A stretch of 61,385 nucleotides of DNA from PALSA-612 sp035652235 (GCA_035652235.1 DASREE010000057.1:1-61385); one strand, 5' to 3'; positions 1-7,298 are shown, counted from the first letter of the stretch. The notes: generated by a model from the sequence alone, not told the origin. Program-made: numbers and translations.

Positions 1-123
1 GGCGAACTCGACGAAGCTGTAGTCCGCAAGCTCAAGCACCACCTCCGCCGCACGCCGCACAACCGCGGCGGCGTCTACGCGGAACCGCTCGACCTGGTCG
101 CCGAGCGCCTCGCTTCCCCGTAG
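1..123 (+). CDS. C-terminal fragment of an unidentified protein
   Basis: The window opens inside a reading frame of about 40 codons ending at TAG 121-123. The visible peptide is charged (ending PLDLVAERLASP) and I do not recognise a family. It precedes a broken integrase in a strip of lower GC than the rest of the window, so it may be part of the same decayed element. It could also be non-coding. Only the frame and the stop support it. Confidence 0.22.
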   Translation, partial: GELDEAVVRKLKHHLRRTPHNRGGVYAEPLDLVAERLASP

Positions 124-147
124 CCGAACATCCGATCACAAGCGAGC

Positions 148-625
148 TGAAGCGCGGTCAACCTCCTCGAGGCGAAGATCGAAGTCCGGAAGACGTTCGT
201 ACGCGGACGGTTCACGACGCCCAAGAGCAGGCGTCGCGCCGCGTCGTCGAGCTGGACCTCGCACGCTCGCCGTCCTCGAGGAGCAGTGGCAGCCCACCGC
301 GTACCGCGCTGACGACGACCTCGTCTTCGGCCATCCGACGAAGGGGACGCCGCTCGAGACGGGCAAGCTCGCGAAGCGCTACCTGAAGCCGGCGCTCGCA
401 CGAGCGGGGATCGAGAAGCCGTTCCGCCCCTTCCACGACCTCCGCCACACGTCACTGACGCACGCAGCCGCCGCAGGCAATCCGAAGATCTACGTCCAGG
501 CGGGAGCCGGTCACTCGCAGGGCTCGATCACCGAGCGCTACATGCACGCCGCTCAGGTCCTCTTCCCGGGAGCGGCCGCGAAGAGCGAGGCACGCATGTT
601 CGGGACGGCGCAAGAAGGCTGCTAG
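148..625 (+). pseudogene. Frameshifted tyrosine recombinase (phage-type integrase) remnant
   Basis: The last ~100 codons, ending at TAG 623-625, read cleanly as the catalytic C-terminus of a tyrosine recombinase: HDLRHTSLTH carries the conserved His-x-x-Arg-His, then GAGHSQGSITERYMHA carries the second His of the box and the nucleophilic Tyr. Upstream, family-like segments occur in different frames: IEVRKTFVRGRFTTPKS around 175-225, RRVVELDL around 235, and VLEEQWQ followed by DDDLVFGHPTKGTPLETGKL from about 265. At least two frameshifts therefore separate pieces of one ancestral gene, and the N-terminal DNA-binding domain is absent. Intact enzymes of this type are about 350-400 residues. It is probably the inactive integrase of a decayed integrative element. 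Sequencing error is an alternative for single shifts but less likely for several. Confidence 0.75.
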
Positions 626-710
626 AGACCTCGCATAGACGGCAAGGCGCGCCGCCACCCCGGCGGACAACCCGCAGGAAAGCCGCCCTCCCATCACGAA
701 AGGAGCGTCG

Positions 711-1019
711 ATGTTCCGCGTCAGCTTCCCCGGTCCGTTCTCTCACCACGACGTCGTTGTAGACGGCTGGAAGGTGCCGTTTCTGCAGGCTCACCCAACC
801 GGAGAGAACGACGAGAACGTCATGCTCGTATTGGACGAACGGATCGCGGAGACGTTCTCGGTGGAGGAAGCCGAGCGCGTCGTGCCGTTCGTCGCACACT
901 CGATTGCCGTCGCTCTTGGCTACACCTCACATCCGAACGAGAACGCGGAGCAGCCGCTTGTGAAACAGCCACAGCCGCGTCCCGTCCGGATGCGCGGTCT
1001 CGCGATCGAGCCTGGCTAG
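711..1019 (+). CDS. Hypothetical protein, 102 aa
   Basis: This short frame starts at ATG 711, with a good Shine-Dalgarno (gaaaggag) about 5 bases upstream. The product is acidic in the middle and proline-rich at its end, with no membrane segment or signal peptide. I do not recognise a family. The last bases (TAG 1017-1019) overlap by four the stop of the convergent DUF3892-type gene. The ribosome site and undisturbed frame favour a real gene. Its position between an integrase remnant and a toxin-antitoxin pair suggests accessory cargo. Confidence 0.55.
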   Translation: MFRVSFPGPFSHHDVVVDGWKVPFLQAHPTGENDENVMLVLDERIAETFSVEEAERVVPFVAHSIAVALGYTSHPNENAEQPLVKQPQPRPVRMRGLAIEPG

Positions 1020-1381
1020 TACCTCGGCAGGTCGAGCAGGTTGTTCCGCTTGGTCCCGTCTGGGCTCGTCGTAAGGTAGTCGCCCGCCAGGCAGTGCGGA
1101 CACCGGGCCACGTGTACGCGGGCCAGCGGCGTGGCGTAGGTGTAGAACTGGTCGCCCCCGTAGATCGCGTTGATGATCTGCGAACGGGCGTAGTCAGTAG
1201 GCTGGCCGAGCAACCTGACTCGGGCGATGTGCTCATGCGATGCGCCCGGCGCGTACTCCATGTGGACCTGTGTGATCGAGTAGACAGCCAGGGGAGGCTC
1301 CTTCCGGTAGTTGACCTTGTCGCCCAGCCTGCTGACACAAGCAATGGGCGCTACAAGGATCGCGCTGGCGCCGGACGGCAT
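1016..1381 (-). CDS. DUF3892-type small protein
   Basis: The product (up to 121 aa) matches what I know of the DUF3892 family: an N-terminal strand YSITQVHM, a central HEHIARVRLLG, a segment ending GGDQFYTY, and a C-terminus DYLTTSPDGTKRNNLLDLP that closely follows the family pattern (YL-T-PDGT--NNL--LP). A CPHC pair lies before the last motif. The function of the family is unknown; members are often encoded in accessory regions. The start is uncertain: ATG 1381 is the longest choice, and the conserved part begins about 25 residues later. No Shine-Dalgarno is obvious. It converges on the hypothetical gene at 711-1019 with a four-base overlap. Confidence 0.7.
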   Translation of the reverse strand: MPSGASAILVAPIACVSRLGDKVNYRKEPPLAVYSITQVHMEYAPGASHEHIARVRLLGQPTDYARSQIINAIYGGDQFYTYATPLARVHVARCPHCLAGDYLTTSPDGTKRNNLLDLPRY

Positions 1382-1446
1382 CCGCTCCGCCTGGAAAGAT
1401 GGGCCTGCGTCCTGCAGGCGTATGGGATCGGTAGTGACCTCGCGGG

Positions 1447-1466
1447 GGCCGGGCTGACACCCGGCC
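1447..1466. other. Perfect 7-bp hairpin, possible terminator
   Basis: GGCCGGG (1447-1453) and CCCGGCC (1460-1466) form a stem with a 6-base loop between the end of the VapC-like gene and the start of the DUF3892 gene. There is no T-run on either side, so it is at best a weak terminator. The rest of 1382-1571 shows no gene. Confidence 0.3.
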
Positions 1467-1571
1467 TTCGCTCGTTCCGGGTAAACACCGGCTACCGACC
1501 GTTACAAAAGAACCGCACCTCGAACACGACCGCGCCGTGAGCGCCCCGGTTTGAAGCGGGTCGCGGTCCTC

Positions 1572-2012
1572 CTATGCGCTTGTCGCGTCCGCGTAGCGAG
1601 TCTCGTCGACGACGAGCTGCCAGAAGCCGCGCGTCGGGCGGGTCGCACGGAAGTGCTCGAAATCGAAGGTGAGGATCGGAGCTCGCATCGACTCCGCGAT
1701 CGCCATCACGCAGCCGTCGACGAACCCGAGGTCGAGGTCGGCGAAGCGCACGTCGATCTCGACCGCACGCCGCAGAAGTCCGGCCGAGAGGAACGCCACC
1801 CTGTGCTCGCCCGCGACGAGCGCCTCGAGCAGCAGCCGCGCCGCGCGGGCACCCACTCGAGCGCGGAGAAGCTGGTCGGCCTCGACCAGCACCGGCTCGG
1901 GAACCACCAGCTCCCGCCCCAGCTCGGTCACGAGCGCGGCAGCGAGCCCGTGTGCCCGGTCGCGACGATTCGCCGCCGCGACCAGCGGACCCGTGTCGGC
2001 GACGACCCTCAG
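1572..2012 (-). CDS. VapC-type PIN-domain toxin
   Basis: The product is a PIN-domain ribonuclease of about 146 aa. Acidic metal-binding residues are visible: Asp in VVADTGPLV near residue 6, Glu in PEPVLVEADQLL near 42, the Asp of DLGFVDGCVMAIAE near 105, and LTFDFEHF near the end. Known PIN toxins cut structured RNAs such as tRNA. No ATG, GTG or TTG precedes the first catalytic Asp in this frame after the antitoxin stop. The best start is CTG at 2012, whose bases overlap the antitoxin stop as CTGA, mirroring the ATGA/GTGA couplings elsewhere in the window. A start at the next usable codon would delete the first catalytic Asp. The family is confident; the start is inferred. Confidence 0.78.
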   Translation of the reverse strand: MRVVADTGPLVAAANRRDRAHGLAAALVTELGRELVVPEPVLVEADQLLRARVGARAARLLLEALVAGEHRVAFLSAGLLRRAVEIDVRFADLDLGFVDGCVMAIAESMRAPILTFDFEHFRATRPTRGFWQLVVDETRYADATSA

Positions 2013-2233
2013 CGCGCAGTCACGAGTTCGCGAAGGTAGCGCTCAGCCAGCCGCCCCAGGTCGTCCGGCCCCTCGCCCGATCCGACATAGCGTGGCCGTC
2101 GGCGACCCCGCGTCGCCCGCGCACCCGCCTCGATCAACCGTGCGACCGTGGCCGAGAAGGACTCCCCCTCCTCGGCGGACTCGCGAGCGAGCGCTTCCAC
2201 GCTCTCAGGCAGATTGACGGTTCTGCGTGCCAT
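2009..2233 (-). CDS. VapB-type antitoxin (ribbon-helix-helix)
   Basis: The product is 74 aa. It begins ARRTVNLPESVEALARESA, which fits a ribbon-helix-helix DNA-binding N-terminus (one beta strand, then helices). The C-terminal part is basic then acidic (GEGPDDLGRLAERYLREL), the usual toxin-wrapping tail. ATG 2233 was chosen because GAGGAG lies about 7 bases upstream; a longer in-frame extension exists but is low-complexity. The stop overlaps the likely CTG start of the PIN toxin, so the pair is one operon. A 28-bp imperfect palindrome just upstream is a plausible autoregulatory operator. Confidence 0.75.
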   Translation of the reverse strand: MARRTVNLPESVEALARESAEEGESFSATVARLIEAGARATRGRRRPRYVGSGEGPDDLGRLAERYLRELVTAR

Positions 2234-2242
2234 CACACTCCT

Positions 2243-2270
2243 CGGTGTTATGAACATGCTCATCATACCG
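2243..2270. promoter_or_regulatory. Imperfect palindrome, candidate toxin-antitoxin operator
   Basis: The half-sites are cggtgttatgaaca (2243-2256) and tgctcatcataccg (2257-2270). The reverse complement of the second matches the first at 11 of 14 positions, with core ATGAaCATGcTCAT. It lies 10 bases upstream of the antitoxin ATG, where VapB-type proteins usually bind to repress their own operon. Confidence 0.5.
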
Positions 2271-2402
2271 AGCAGAGCGACGCGCCTTCGCGCGCTTGCC
2301 GCGGGTCGCCTCGATCGACAACGGCGAGCCCCGAGAACGGAGGGGTTTCGCCGTGCCTCACGTTCGCGATGGGTACAAAATCGGCCCCGTCGCGTCTGAT
2401 CT

Positions 2403-2433
2403 GCAAACAAAAGGCCCTGTTTCGCAGGGCCTT
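2403..2433 (-). terminator. Rho-independent terminator of the initiator tRNA
   Basis: On the minus strand AAGGCCCTG, a short CGAAA-type loop and CAGGGCCTT form a 9-bp stem, followed by the T-rich tract TTTTGTTTG. It lies directly downstream of the tRNA-Met gene. It is the clearest intrinsic terminator in the window. Confidence 0.85.
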
Positions 2434-2438
2434 CGGAG

Positions 2439-2512
2439 TAGCGGGGGCAGGATTTGAACCTGCGACCTCCGGGTTATGAGCCCGGCGAGCTACCTGGCTG
2501 CTCCACCCCGCG
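2439..2512 (-). tRNA. Initiator tRNA-Met (CAU)
   Basis: The cloverleaf reads from CGCGGGG at 2512. The anticodon loop is ggctCATaacc, flanked by the three G-C pairs typical of initiator tRNA (GGG/CCC). The T-arm is GGTTCAAATCC. The first base C pairs with nothing at position 72 (T), the unpaired 1-72 feature of initiators; T at 72 rather than A is what I recall for actinobacteria. The terminal CCA is not encoded (ACT follows). The integrase remnant and toxin-antitoxin strip lie beyond its 3' end, the usual side for elements inserted at tRNA genes. Confidence 0.95.
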
Positions 2513-2577
2513 TCGCAACATCGAGTATACCAACCGGCGTCCGCTTTCCCGCCCGCCTCTCCTCGTCCGCTGCGAAG

Positions 2578-2583
2578 TAGCAT
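2578..2583 (+). promoter_or_regulatory. -10 box TAGCAT, leaderless promoter
   Basis: TAGCAT is separated by 7 bases from GTG 2591, so transcription should begin at or beside the start codon. There is no Shine-Dalgarno. Confidence 0.5.
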
Positions 2584-2590
2584 GGGGCCC

Positions 2591-2914
2591 GTGTCGAGCG
2601 CGATCTGGGCGTCCTTCGCCTTCCTCTGCTTCGCCGTCGCCGCCGGCACGAGCTGGGTTGCCTTCCAGGCCGTCGCCATGTGGCGGGACCTCCACCGGCT
2701 GCCGGGTCGCGCCCTCGCCGAGCTCGGCGGTCTGGGCGCGGGGCTCGCCGGGCTCGAGCGGCGCGCCGCCGCGGTGGAGCGGCGCGGAGGTCAGCTCCAG
2801 TCGAGCCTCGAGCGCCTGTCGGTGTCGCTCGCCCGGTTGCGGGTGCTGCTCGGCGCGATCGGCGAGGTGCGTGCGCTGGTCGCGGCCGTCCGCTCGTTCG
2901 TGCCGGCGAAATGA
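2591..2914 (+). CDS. Single-pass membrane protein with coiled-coil tail
   Basis: The product is 107 aa. A hydrophobic segment (IWASFAFLCFAVAAGTSWVAF) at residues 4-25 should span the membrane; the rest is an Ala/Leu/Arg-rich helix likely to form a coiled coil. I see no catalytic motif. GTG 2591 is preferred over ATG 2582 because TAGCAT sits 7 bases before it and the ATG would lie inside that -10 box. The stop overlaps the ATG of the exopolyphosphatase gene as ATGA, so the two are probably co-translated. The function is unknown; DUF948-like proteins have similar architecture, but I cannot assign it. Confidence 0.65.
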   Translation: MSSAIWASFAFLCFAVAAGTSWVAFQAVAMWRDLHRLPGRALAELGGLGAGLAGLERRAAAVERRGGQLQSSLERLSVSLARLRVLLGAIGEVRALVAAVRSFVPAK

Positions 2915-3855
2915 CCCGTGTCGGCGCGATCGACCTCGGCACGCACTCGACCCGCCTGCTCGTCGCCGACGTCACCGACGGCGCGGTGCAGGAGGTCGCG
3001 CGCCGGCTGGAGATCACCAGGCTCGGCGAGGGCGTCGACCGCCGTCGCCGCCTGCTCCCGGTCGCGATCGCCCGCGTGCGCAACTGCCTCGCCGGGTTCC
3101 GCCGGCTGGCGGACGAGCTCGGTGCGGAGCGCGTCCTCGCCGTCGCCACGAGCGCCGTCCGGGACGCCGACAACGGGGAGGCGTTCCTCGGCGAGATCGA
3201 GTGGAGCTACGGCTTCGCCACCCGCCTGCTCGCAGGCGACGAGGAGGCGCTCCTCACCTTTCGCGGCGTCAGCGCCGGGCGCACGCTCGAGCCGCACACG
3301 CTCGTCGTCGACATCGGCGGCGGGTCGACCGAGCTCGTCCTCGGCGGGCCGAACGGCGTCGACTGGCACGTCAGCCTCGACCTCGGCTGCGTGCGCCTGA
3401 CCGAGCGCTTCCTGCGCTCCGATCCGCCGGCGGCCGCCGAGCTCGAGGCGTGCGCGAAGGCCGTGCGCGCCCAGCTGCGCCCGCTCGACGTGCGGGCCGC
3501 CGTCGGGGTCGCCGGCACGGTGACGAGCCTCGCCGCGCTCGACCTCGGGCTCGTCGAGTACGACCCCGAGCGCGTGCACGGTCACCTCCTGTCCGCGGAG
3601 GCGGTCGCCGGCGAGCTCGCCCGGCTCGCATCCCTCCCGCTCGCGGAGCGCCGGGACGTTCCCGGTCTCGAGCCGGAGCGGGCGCCGGTGATCGTCGCCG
3701 GCGCGATCATCCTGCACGAGATCCTGCAGCATGCCCGCCTGCCCGGGATCGAGGCGAGCGAGCGCGACCTCCTCGACGGCGTCGCGCTCGAGGCGGCGGC
3801 GCTCCCCGCCTCCGGCGAGCGGGCGGCGCCCCCCGGCGCCTACACCTGCTGCTGA
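2911..3855 (+). CDS. ppx: Exopolyphosphatase / guanosine pentaphosphatase family (Ppx/GppA)
   Basis: The 314-aa product belongs to the ASKHA fold. The N-terminal phosphate-binding loop reads VGAIDLGTHSTRLLVADV, the second loop is VVDIGGGSTELVLG near residues 132-145, and the adenosine-type motif VGVAGTVTSLAA lies near 195. Family members release phosphate from the ends of polyphosphate and/or hydrolyse pppGpp. The length matches short actinobacterial Ppx proteins without the C-terminal HD domain of the E. coli enzyme. ATG 2911 overlaps the preceding stop (ATGA). The C-terminus overlaps the convergent CBS gene by 16 bases. Which substrate is preferred cannot be read from sequence. Confidence 0.9.
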   Translation: MTRVGAIDLGTHSTRLLVADVTDGAVQEVARRLEITRLGEGVDRRRRLLPVAIARVRNCLAGFRRLADELGAERVLAVATSAVRDADNGEAFLGEIEWSYGFATRLLAGDEEALLTFRGVSAGRTLEPHTLVVDIGGGSTELVLGGPNGVDWHVSLDLGCVRLTERFLRSDPPAAAELEACAKAVRAQLRPLDVRAAVGVAGTVTSLAALDLGLVEYDPERVHGHLLSAEAVAGELARLASLPLAERRDVPGLEPERAPVIVAGAIILHEILQHARLPGIEASERDLLDGVALEAAALPASGERAAPPGAYTCC

Positions 3856-4280
3856 GCGCCCCCGGCGGGGCCCGTGGCGAAGTCGTCGTCGGCGGCGGGA
3901 GGCTCGTCCTCGGCGAGGCGGCGGGTGAGCACGCTCCGCGAGAGCACGCCGACGAGGCGGCCGTCGTCGGTCACCGGCAGCCGCTCGACGTCCGCCTCCT
4001 CCATCAGCCGGTAGGCATCCTCGACGCGCGTGTCCGGCGAGACGGTGACGGGTGCCGGCTCGGCGACGTCGCCGAGGTGCGTCGCACGCGGGTCGAGGCC
4101 CGCCGCCACCACCCGCTGCACGAGGCAGTCGGCGGTGACGAGGCCGACGAGCTCGCCCTGGTCGACGACGAGCACGGCCTTCACCTCCGGACGGGCCAGC
4201 AGCGCGCCTGCCTCCTGCGCGCTCGCCGAGGCAGGCAGGACCCTCGGATCGGTGAGCATCGCCTCGCGGACGACCGTCAT
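3840..4280 (-). CDS. Tandem CBS-domain protein
   Basis: The 146-aa product consists of two CBS motifs: residues ~8-60 (VREAMLTDPRVLPASAS to GELVGLVTADCLV) and ~75-125 (TVSPDTRVEDAYRLMEEADV to GRLVGVLSRSVLTRR). Paired CBS domains bind adenine nucleotides and sense energy state, but no partner domain is fused here. The tail is Asp/Gly/Gln-rich. ATG 4280 is supported by TAGCGT six bases upstream. No operon partner is evident, so what it regulates is unknown. Confidence 0.85.
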   Translation of the reverse strand: MTVVREAMLTDPRVLPASASAQEAGALLARPEVKAVLVVDQGELVGLVTADCLVQRVVAAGLDPRATHLGDVAEPAPVTVSPDTRVEDAYRLMEEADVERLPVTDDGRLVGVLSRSVLTRRLAEDEPPAADDDFATGPAGGAQQQV

Positions 4281-4286
4281 AGCGAG

Positions 4287-4292
4287 ACGCTA
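4287..4292 (-). promoter_or_regulatory. -10 box TAGCGT, leaderless promoter
   Basis: On the minus strand TAGCGT is followed by 6 bases and the ATG of the CBS gene; no ribosome site is present. Confidence 0.5.
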
Positions 4293-4312
4293 CGCCAACT
4301 CCGGCCCGTCCG

Positions 4313-5602
4313 CTACGGGAACAGGCCGCGCGCGTCGAGCGCAGCAGCCACCTCCCTGATGGCGACCACGAGCGCCGCGCTGCGCAGCGACAGGCCGCGG
4401 CTCTCGGACAGCTCCCACACCCGGTCGAACGCGTCCGCCATCTTCTCCTGCAACCTGCGCCGGATCTCGTCGCGCCCCCAGAAGAAACGGCCGAGGTCCT
4501 GCACCCACTCGAAGTAGGAGACGGTGACGCCGCCCGCGTTCGCGAGTACGTCCGGGAGCACGAGGATGCCCCGCTCGCCGAGCACGGCATCCGCCTCGAC
4601 CGTCGTCGGGCCGTTCGCCCCCTCGGCGACGATCCGCGCCTGCACGCGAGAGGCGTTCGCCCCGGTCACCTGGTTCTCGAGCGCCGCGAGCACGAGCACG
4701 TCGCAGGGGAGCTCGAGCAGCTCCGCGTTCGTGATCCGGGCTGTGCCCGAGAAGCCCTCGAGCGAACCGTGCTCCAAGGCCCAGCCGTGCAGCTCGGAGA
4801 GATCGAGCCCGTTCTCGGCGAACACGCCTCCCGTGTGGTCGCCGACGCCGACGACGGTCGCCCCGCGGCCTGCGAGCTCGAGCGCCGCCACGCTCCCCAC
4901 CTTCCCGAAACCCTGCACGACGCAGCGCGAGGCGGCGAGATCGATGCCCAGCCGCTCGCACGCGCGCGCGACGACCATCACCACCCCCGCCCCCGTCGCC
5001 TCGTGCCTGAACACGGAGCCGCCGACGGAGATCGGCTTGCCGGTGACGACCTCCGGCGTGACGTGGCCGACCTGCATCGAGTACGTGTCCATCATCCACG
5101 CCATCGTCTGCTCGTCCGTGGCCATGTCGGGGGCTGGGATGTCGACCTGCGGCCCGATCACCCCGGCGAGCTCGGCCGTGTACCGCCGCGTCAGCCGCTC
5201 GAGCTCGCCGCGGGAGAGCTGGCGGGGGTCGCAGCGAATCCCGCCCTTCGCGCCGCCGTAGGGTAGCCGCAGGAGCGCGCACTTCCACGTCATCCACATG
5301 GCGAGCGCAGCGCACTCGCCGAGCGAGACGCGCGGGTCGTAGCGAACGCCGCCCTTGGTCGGGCCGAGGACGCGCGAGTGCTGCACCCGGTAGGCCGTGA
5401 ACACCCTCGTCTCGCCGGAGTCGAGCCGGATCGGCACCGAGACGAGGACGGCGTGCTCGGGGTGCGAGAGCCGCTCGGCGACGCCGGCGTCGATGCGCGC
5501 GTGCGGCAGCGTCTGGACGAGCTGCGCGATCGCGGTCTGCCAGAGCGACGCCTCCCACTCGAGCGGCGCGGCTTCCAGCGGCACATCCGCTGCTCTCGCC
5601 AC
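4313..5602 (-). CDS. gdhA: Glutamate dehydrogenase (Glu/Leu/Phe/Val dehydrogenase family)
   Basis: The 429-aa product catalyses reversible oxidative deamination of an amino acid, most likely glutamate to 2-oxoglutarate and ammonia. Visible motifs are the substrate region GPTKGGVRYDP, WMTWKCALLRLPYGGAKGG with the catalytic and binding lysines (residues ~105-120), IPAPDM with the catalytic Asp (near 160), and the nucleotide fold VVQGFGKVGS (near 225). The length is normal for the hexameric bacterial enzyme. GTG 5602 was chosen because TACCCT lies 7 bases before it; a later GTG four codons in is possible. Leucine or valine specificity cannot be excluded, though the overall length and P-T-K-G-G pattern favour glutamate. 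Confidence 0.88.
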   Translation of the reverse strand: MARAADVPLEAAPLEWEASLWQTAIAQLVQTLPHARIDAGVAERLSHPEHAVLVSVPIRLDSGETRVFTAYRVQHSRVLGPTKGGVRYDPRVSLGECAALAMWMTWKCALLRLPYGGAKGGIRCDPRQLSRGELERLTRRYTAELAGVIGPQVDIPAPDMATDEQTMAWMMDTYSMQVGHVTPEVVTGKPISVGGSVFRHEATGAGVVMVVARACERLGIDLAASRCVVQGFGKVGSVAALELAGRGATVVGVGDHTGGVFAENGLDLSELHGWALEHGSLEGFSGTARITNAELLELPCDVLVLAALENQVTGANASRVQARIVAEGANGPTTVEADAVLGERGILVLPDVLANAGGVTVSYFEWVQDLGRFFWGRDEIRRRLQEKMADAFDRVWELSESRGLSLRSAALVVAIREVAAALDARGLFP

Positions 5603-5609
5603 GGGTGGG

Positions 5610-5615
5610 AGGGTA
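5610..5615 (-). promoter_or_regulatory. -10 box TACCCT, leaderless promoter
   Basis: TACCCT, 7 bases, then GTG 5602 of the glutamate dehydrogenase gene on the minus strand. Confidence 0.5.
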
Positions 5616-5709
5616 GCGGAGCCCCGGGAGGAGTCGGCTCGTGCCCGGCGACGCGGACCGCCCTCCCACCTAGGAGCAGCCGCCTTCCTGTGCGACCCGC
5701 GCCGGGCGG

Positions 5710-6504
5710 TCAGCTCGCGGCCGCCGCGCGCCCACCCCGGGCCGGCGCCGGCCCGTTCCCGTTGGGGAACTCCGGGCCGCGCCAAGCCGTCACCGGGTAG
5801 CCGAAGATGCTGAGGAGATCCTGGCGCTCGTGCGCCGAGGCCTCGCCCGGCTTGAAGCTCCACGCGACCTCGCGCCGGTCGCCGTCGACGCGCACGATCT
5901 CGAGCTCTCCCGGCTCCCGCTGCCACAGCACCTCGTCGAAGACGAAGTCCGTCGCCTCGAGGAACGTCGCCGCCCGCTTCAGCAGCACCACCTGGTCGCC
6001 CCGCTGCTCGAAAACCTCGAAGTGCGCCTCCCTGCGCCCCGCCGGCTGGAGCATGCCGGGGCCGGGCGCCCGGCTCGCGTCGAAGTCGAGGCCGAGCTGG
6101 GCGGCGAGCGCGAGCACGAGGTCGGCGGCGCTCATCCAGCCGCGCTGCACGAGGATCTCGCCGAGGAAGCCTCCCTCCTCCCGCTGCACGGCAAGCGCCT
6201 GCTTGAGCTGCACCTCGCTGACGCAGCCCCTCTCGACGAGCACCGTGCCGAGCGGCTTCCAGGCGACGCCGCGCGGGCGCGGCTCGCGCCCAGGCTCCGG
6301 CTCGTCTCTCTCGGCCTCCCGCTGGCGCGCGAGCGCGGCCGCAATCGACAGCGGCGACACCCAGCCGCGCGCGGTGAGGATCTCGCCGAGCATCCCGCCC
6401 CGCTCGCGCTGGACCCTGAGCGCAGCCTCCAGCTGGTCGCTCGTGATCACGCCCCGCTCGACCAGCACGCGGCCGAGGGACGGCCGACTCGCGCCGCTCG
6501 CCAT
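5710..6504 (-). CDS. Protein with two MshEN (GspE/PilB N-terminal) domains
   Basis: The product is 264 aa. Residues ~8-62 and ~83-137 are two copies of the same module (LGRVLVERGVITSDQLEAAL with GGMLGEILTARGWVS; LGTVLVERGCVSEVQLKQAL with GGFLGEILVQRGWMS). This resembles the MshEN/T2SSE_N domain that precedes secretion and pilus ATPases and in some members binds cyclic di-GMP. No Walker motifs follow. The C-terminal ~110 residues (EVFEQRGDQVVLLKRAATFLEATDFVF) form a separate, unrecognised domain that looks like a short beta-rich unit, and a Gly/Ala/Pro tail ends the protein. ATG 6504 is the first suitable start. The module assignment is firm; the function is unknown. Confidence 0.7.
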   Translation of the reverse strand: MASGASRPSLGRVLVERGVITSDQLEAALRVQRERGGMLGEILTARGWVSPLSIAAALARQREAERDEPEPGREPRPRGVAWKPLGTVLVERGCVSEVQLKQALAVQREEGGFLGEILVQRGWMSAADLVLALAAQLGLDFDASRAPGPGMLQPAGRREAHFEVFEQRGDQVVLLKRAATFLEATDFVFDEVLWQREPGELEIVRVDGDRREVAWSFKPGEASAHERQDLLSIFGYPVTAWRGPEFPNGNGPAPARGGRAAAAS

Positions 6505-6617
6505 ACCACCCGTATCGTCGGCGCGGGCCGGCGGCTTGAGCGTCGCGCGCGCTCGAATCGCCTCCGCTCGACTCCCCGAACGGGTGAACCTCGTCCCCCG
6601 AACGGGGGATGCGCGGC

Positions 6618-7292
6618 TCAGCGGCGCGTGGCCTCGGCCAGCTCCAGCACCCGCGTCAGCGGCACGGCGGCGAGCGATGCGAGCACGAGGTCGGCCTCGT
6701 CGAGCCCCAGCGAGCGCGTGACCGCGTTCGGCACGGCGACGCAGAAGACGCCGGCGGCCCGCGCTGCGCGCACCCCGTTCGGGGAGTCCTCGAAGGCGAT
6801 CGCCTCGGCGGCCTCGACGCCGAGCACGTCGAGCGCCTCCAGGTACAGCGTCGGCCGCGGCTTCGCCCGCGTCGCGTCGTGGTCGGCGGTGACGATCGCG
6901 TCCCAGCCGGCGGTCCGCTCGAGCCGTCGCAGGTGCTCGTCGACCCACTCCCGCGACGAGCTCGACACGATCGCCTTCCGCAGGCCGAGCTGCGCGGCGG
7001 CGGCCAGGTAGTCGGCGACGCCCGGTCGCAGGTCCTCGGCCTCGGTGAGCGTCAGCTCGTGCAGGCGTCGTCGCTCGAGCAGCGCCGTGCGGTCGAGCGG
7101 CGAGCCGACGAGCGCCTCGAGGTGGGCCATCGGGTCGAAGTGCGCGCCGACCGTGCCGACCAGCGTCGCCCAGCGGTCGAGCGGCAGCTCGTGGCCGTGC
7201 TCGCGGTAGAGCTGCTGCCAGGAGACGACCGAGGGCGTCTCGGTGTCGAGGACGAGGCCGTCGAAGTCGAACAGGAGCGCGCGCACGGCCAC
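6618..7292 (-). CDS. HAD-superfamily phosphatase (beta-phosphoglucomutase-like)
   Basis: The product is 224 aa. Motif I is LLFDFDGLVLDTE with the nucleophile Asp and acid/base Asp at residues ~9-13; motif II is IVSSSSREW (Ser near 112); motif III/IV are AKPRPTLYLEAL (Lys) and IAFEDSPNGVRAA (acidic pair near 167). A helical cap follows motif I, as in subclass IA (phosphoglycolate phosphatase, beta-phosphoglucomutase, sugar phosphatases). The substrate cannot be told from sequence. The start GTG 7292 has TAGGCT 6 bases upstream. Confidence 0.85.
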   Translation of the reverse strand: MAVRALLFDFDGLVLDTETPSVVSWQQLYREHGHELPLDRWATLVGTVGAHFDPMAHLEALVGSPLDRTALLERRRLHELTLTEAEDLRPGVADYLAAAAQLGLRKAIVSSSSREWVDEHLRRLERTAGWDAIVTADHDATRAKPRPTLYLEALDVLGVEAAEAIAFEDSPNGVRAARAAGVFCVAVPNAVTRSLGLDEADLVLASLAAVPLTRVLELAEATRR

Positions 7293-7298
7293 CCGGCC

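Noticed and set aside
1094..1540. A 148-codon plus-strand frame opposite the DUF3892 gene
   Set aside because: The minus-strand product matches a known family from end to end; the plus-strand product does not.
2454..4517. A 687-codon plus-strand frame across tRNA-Met, ppx and the CBS gene
   Set aside because: It crosses a tRNA gene and several real genes and is extremely Arg/Ala/Pro-rich.
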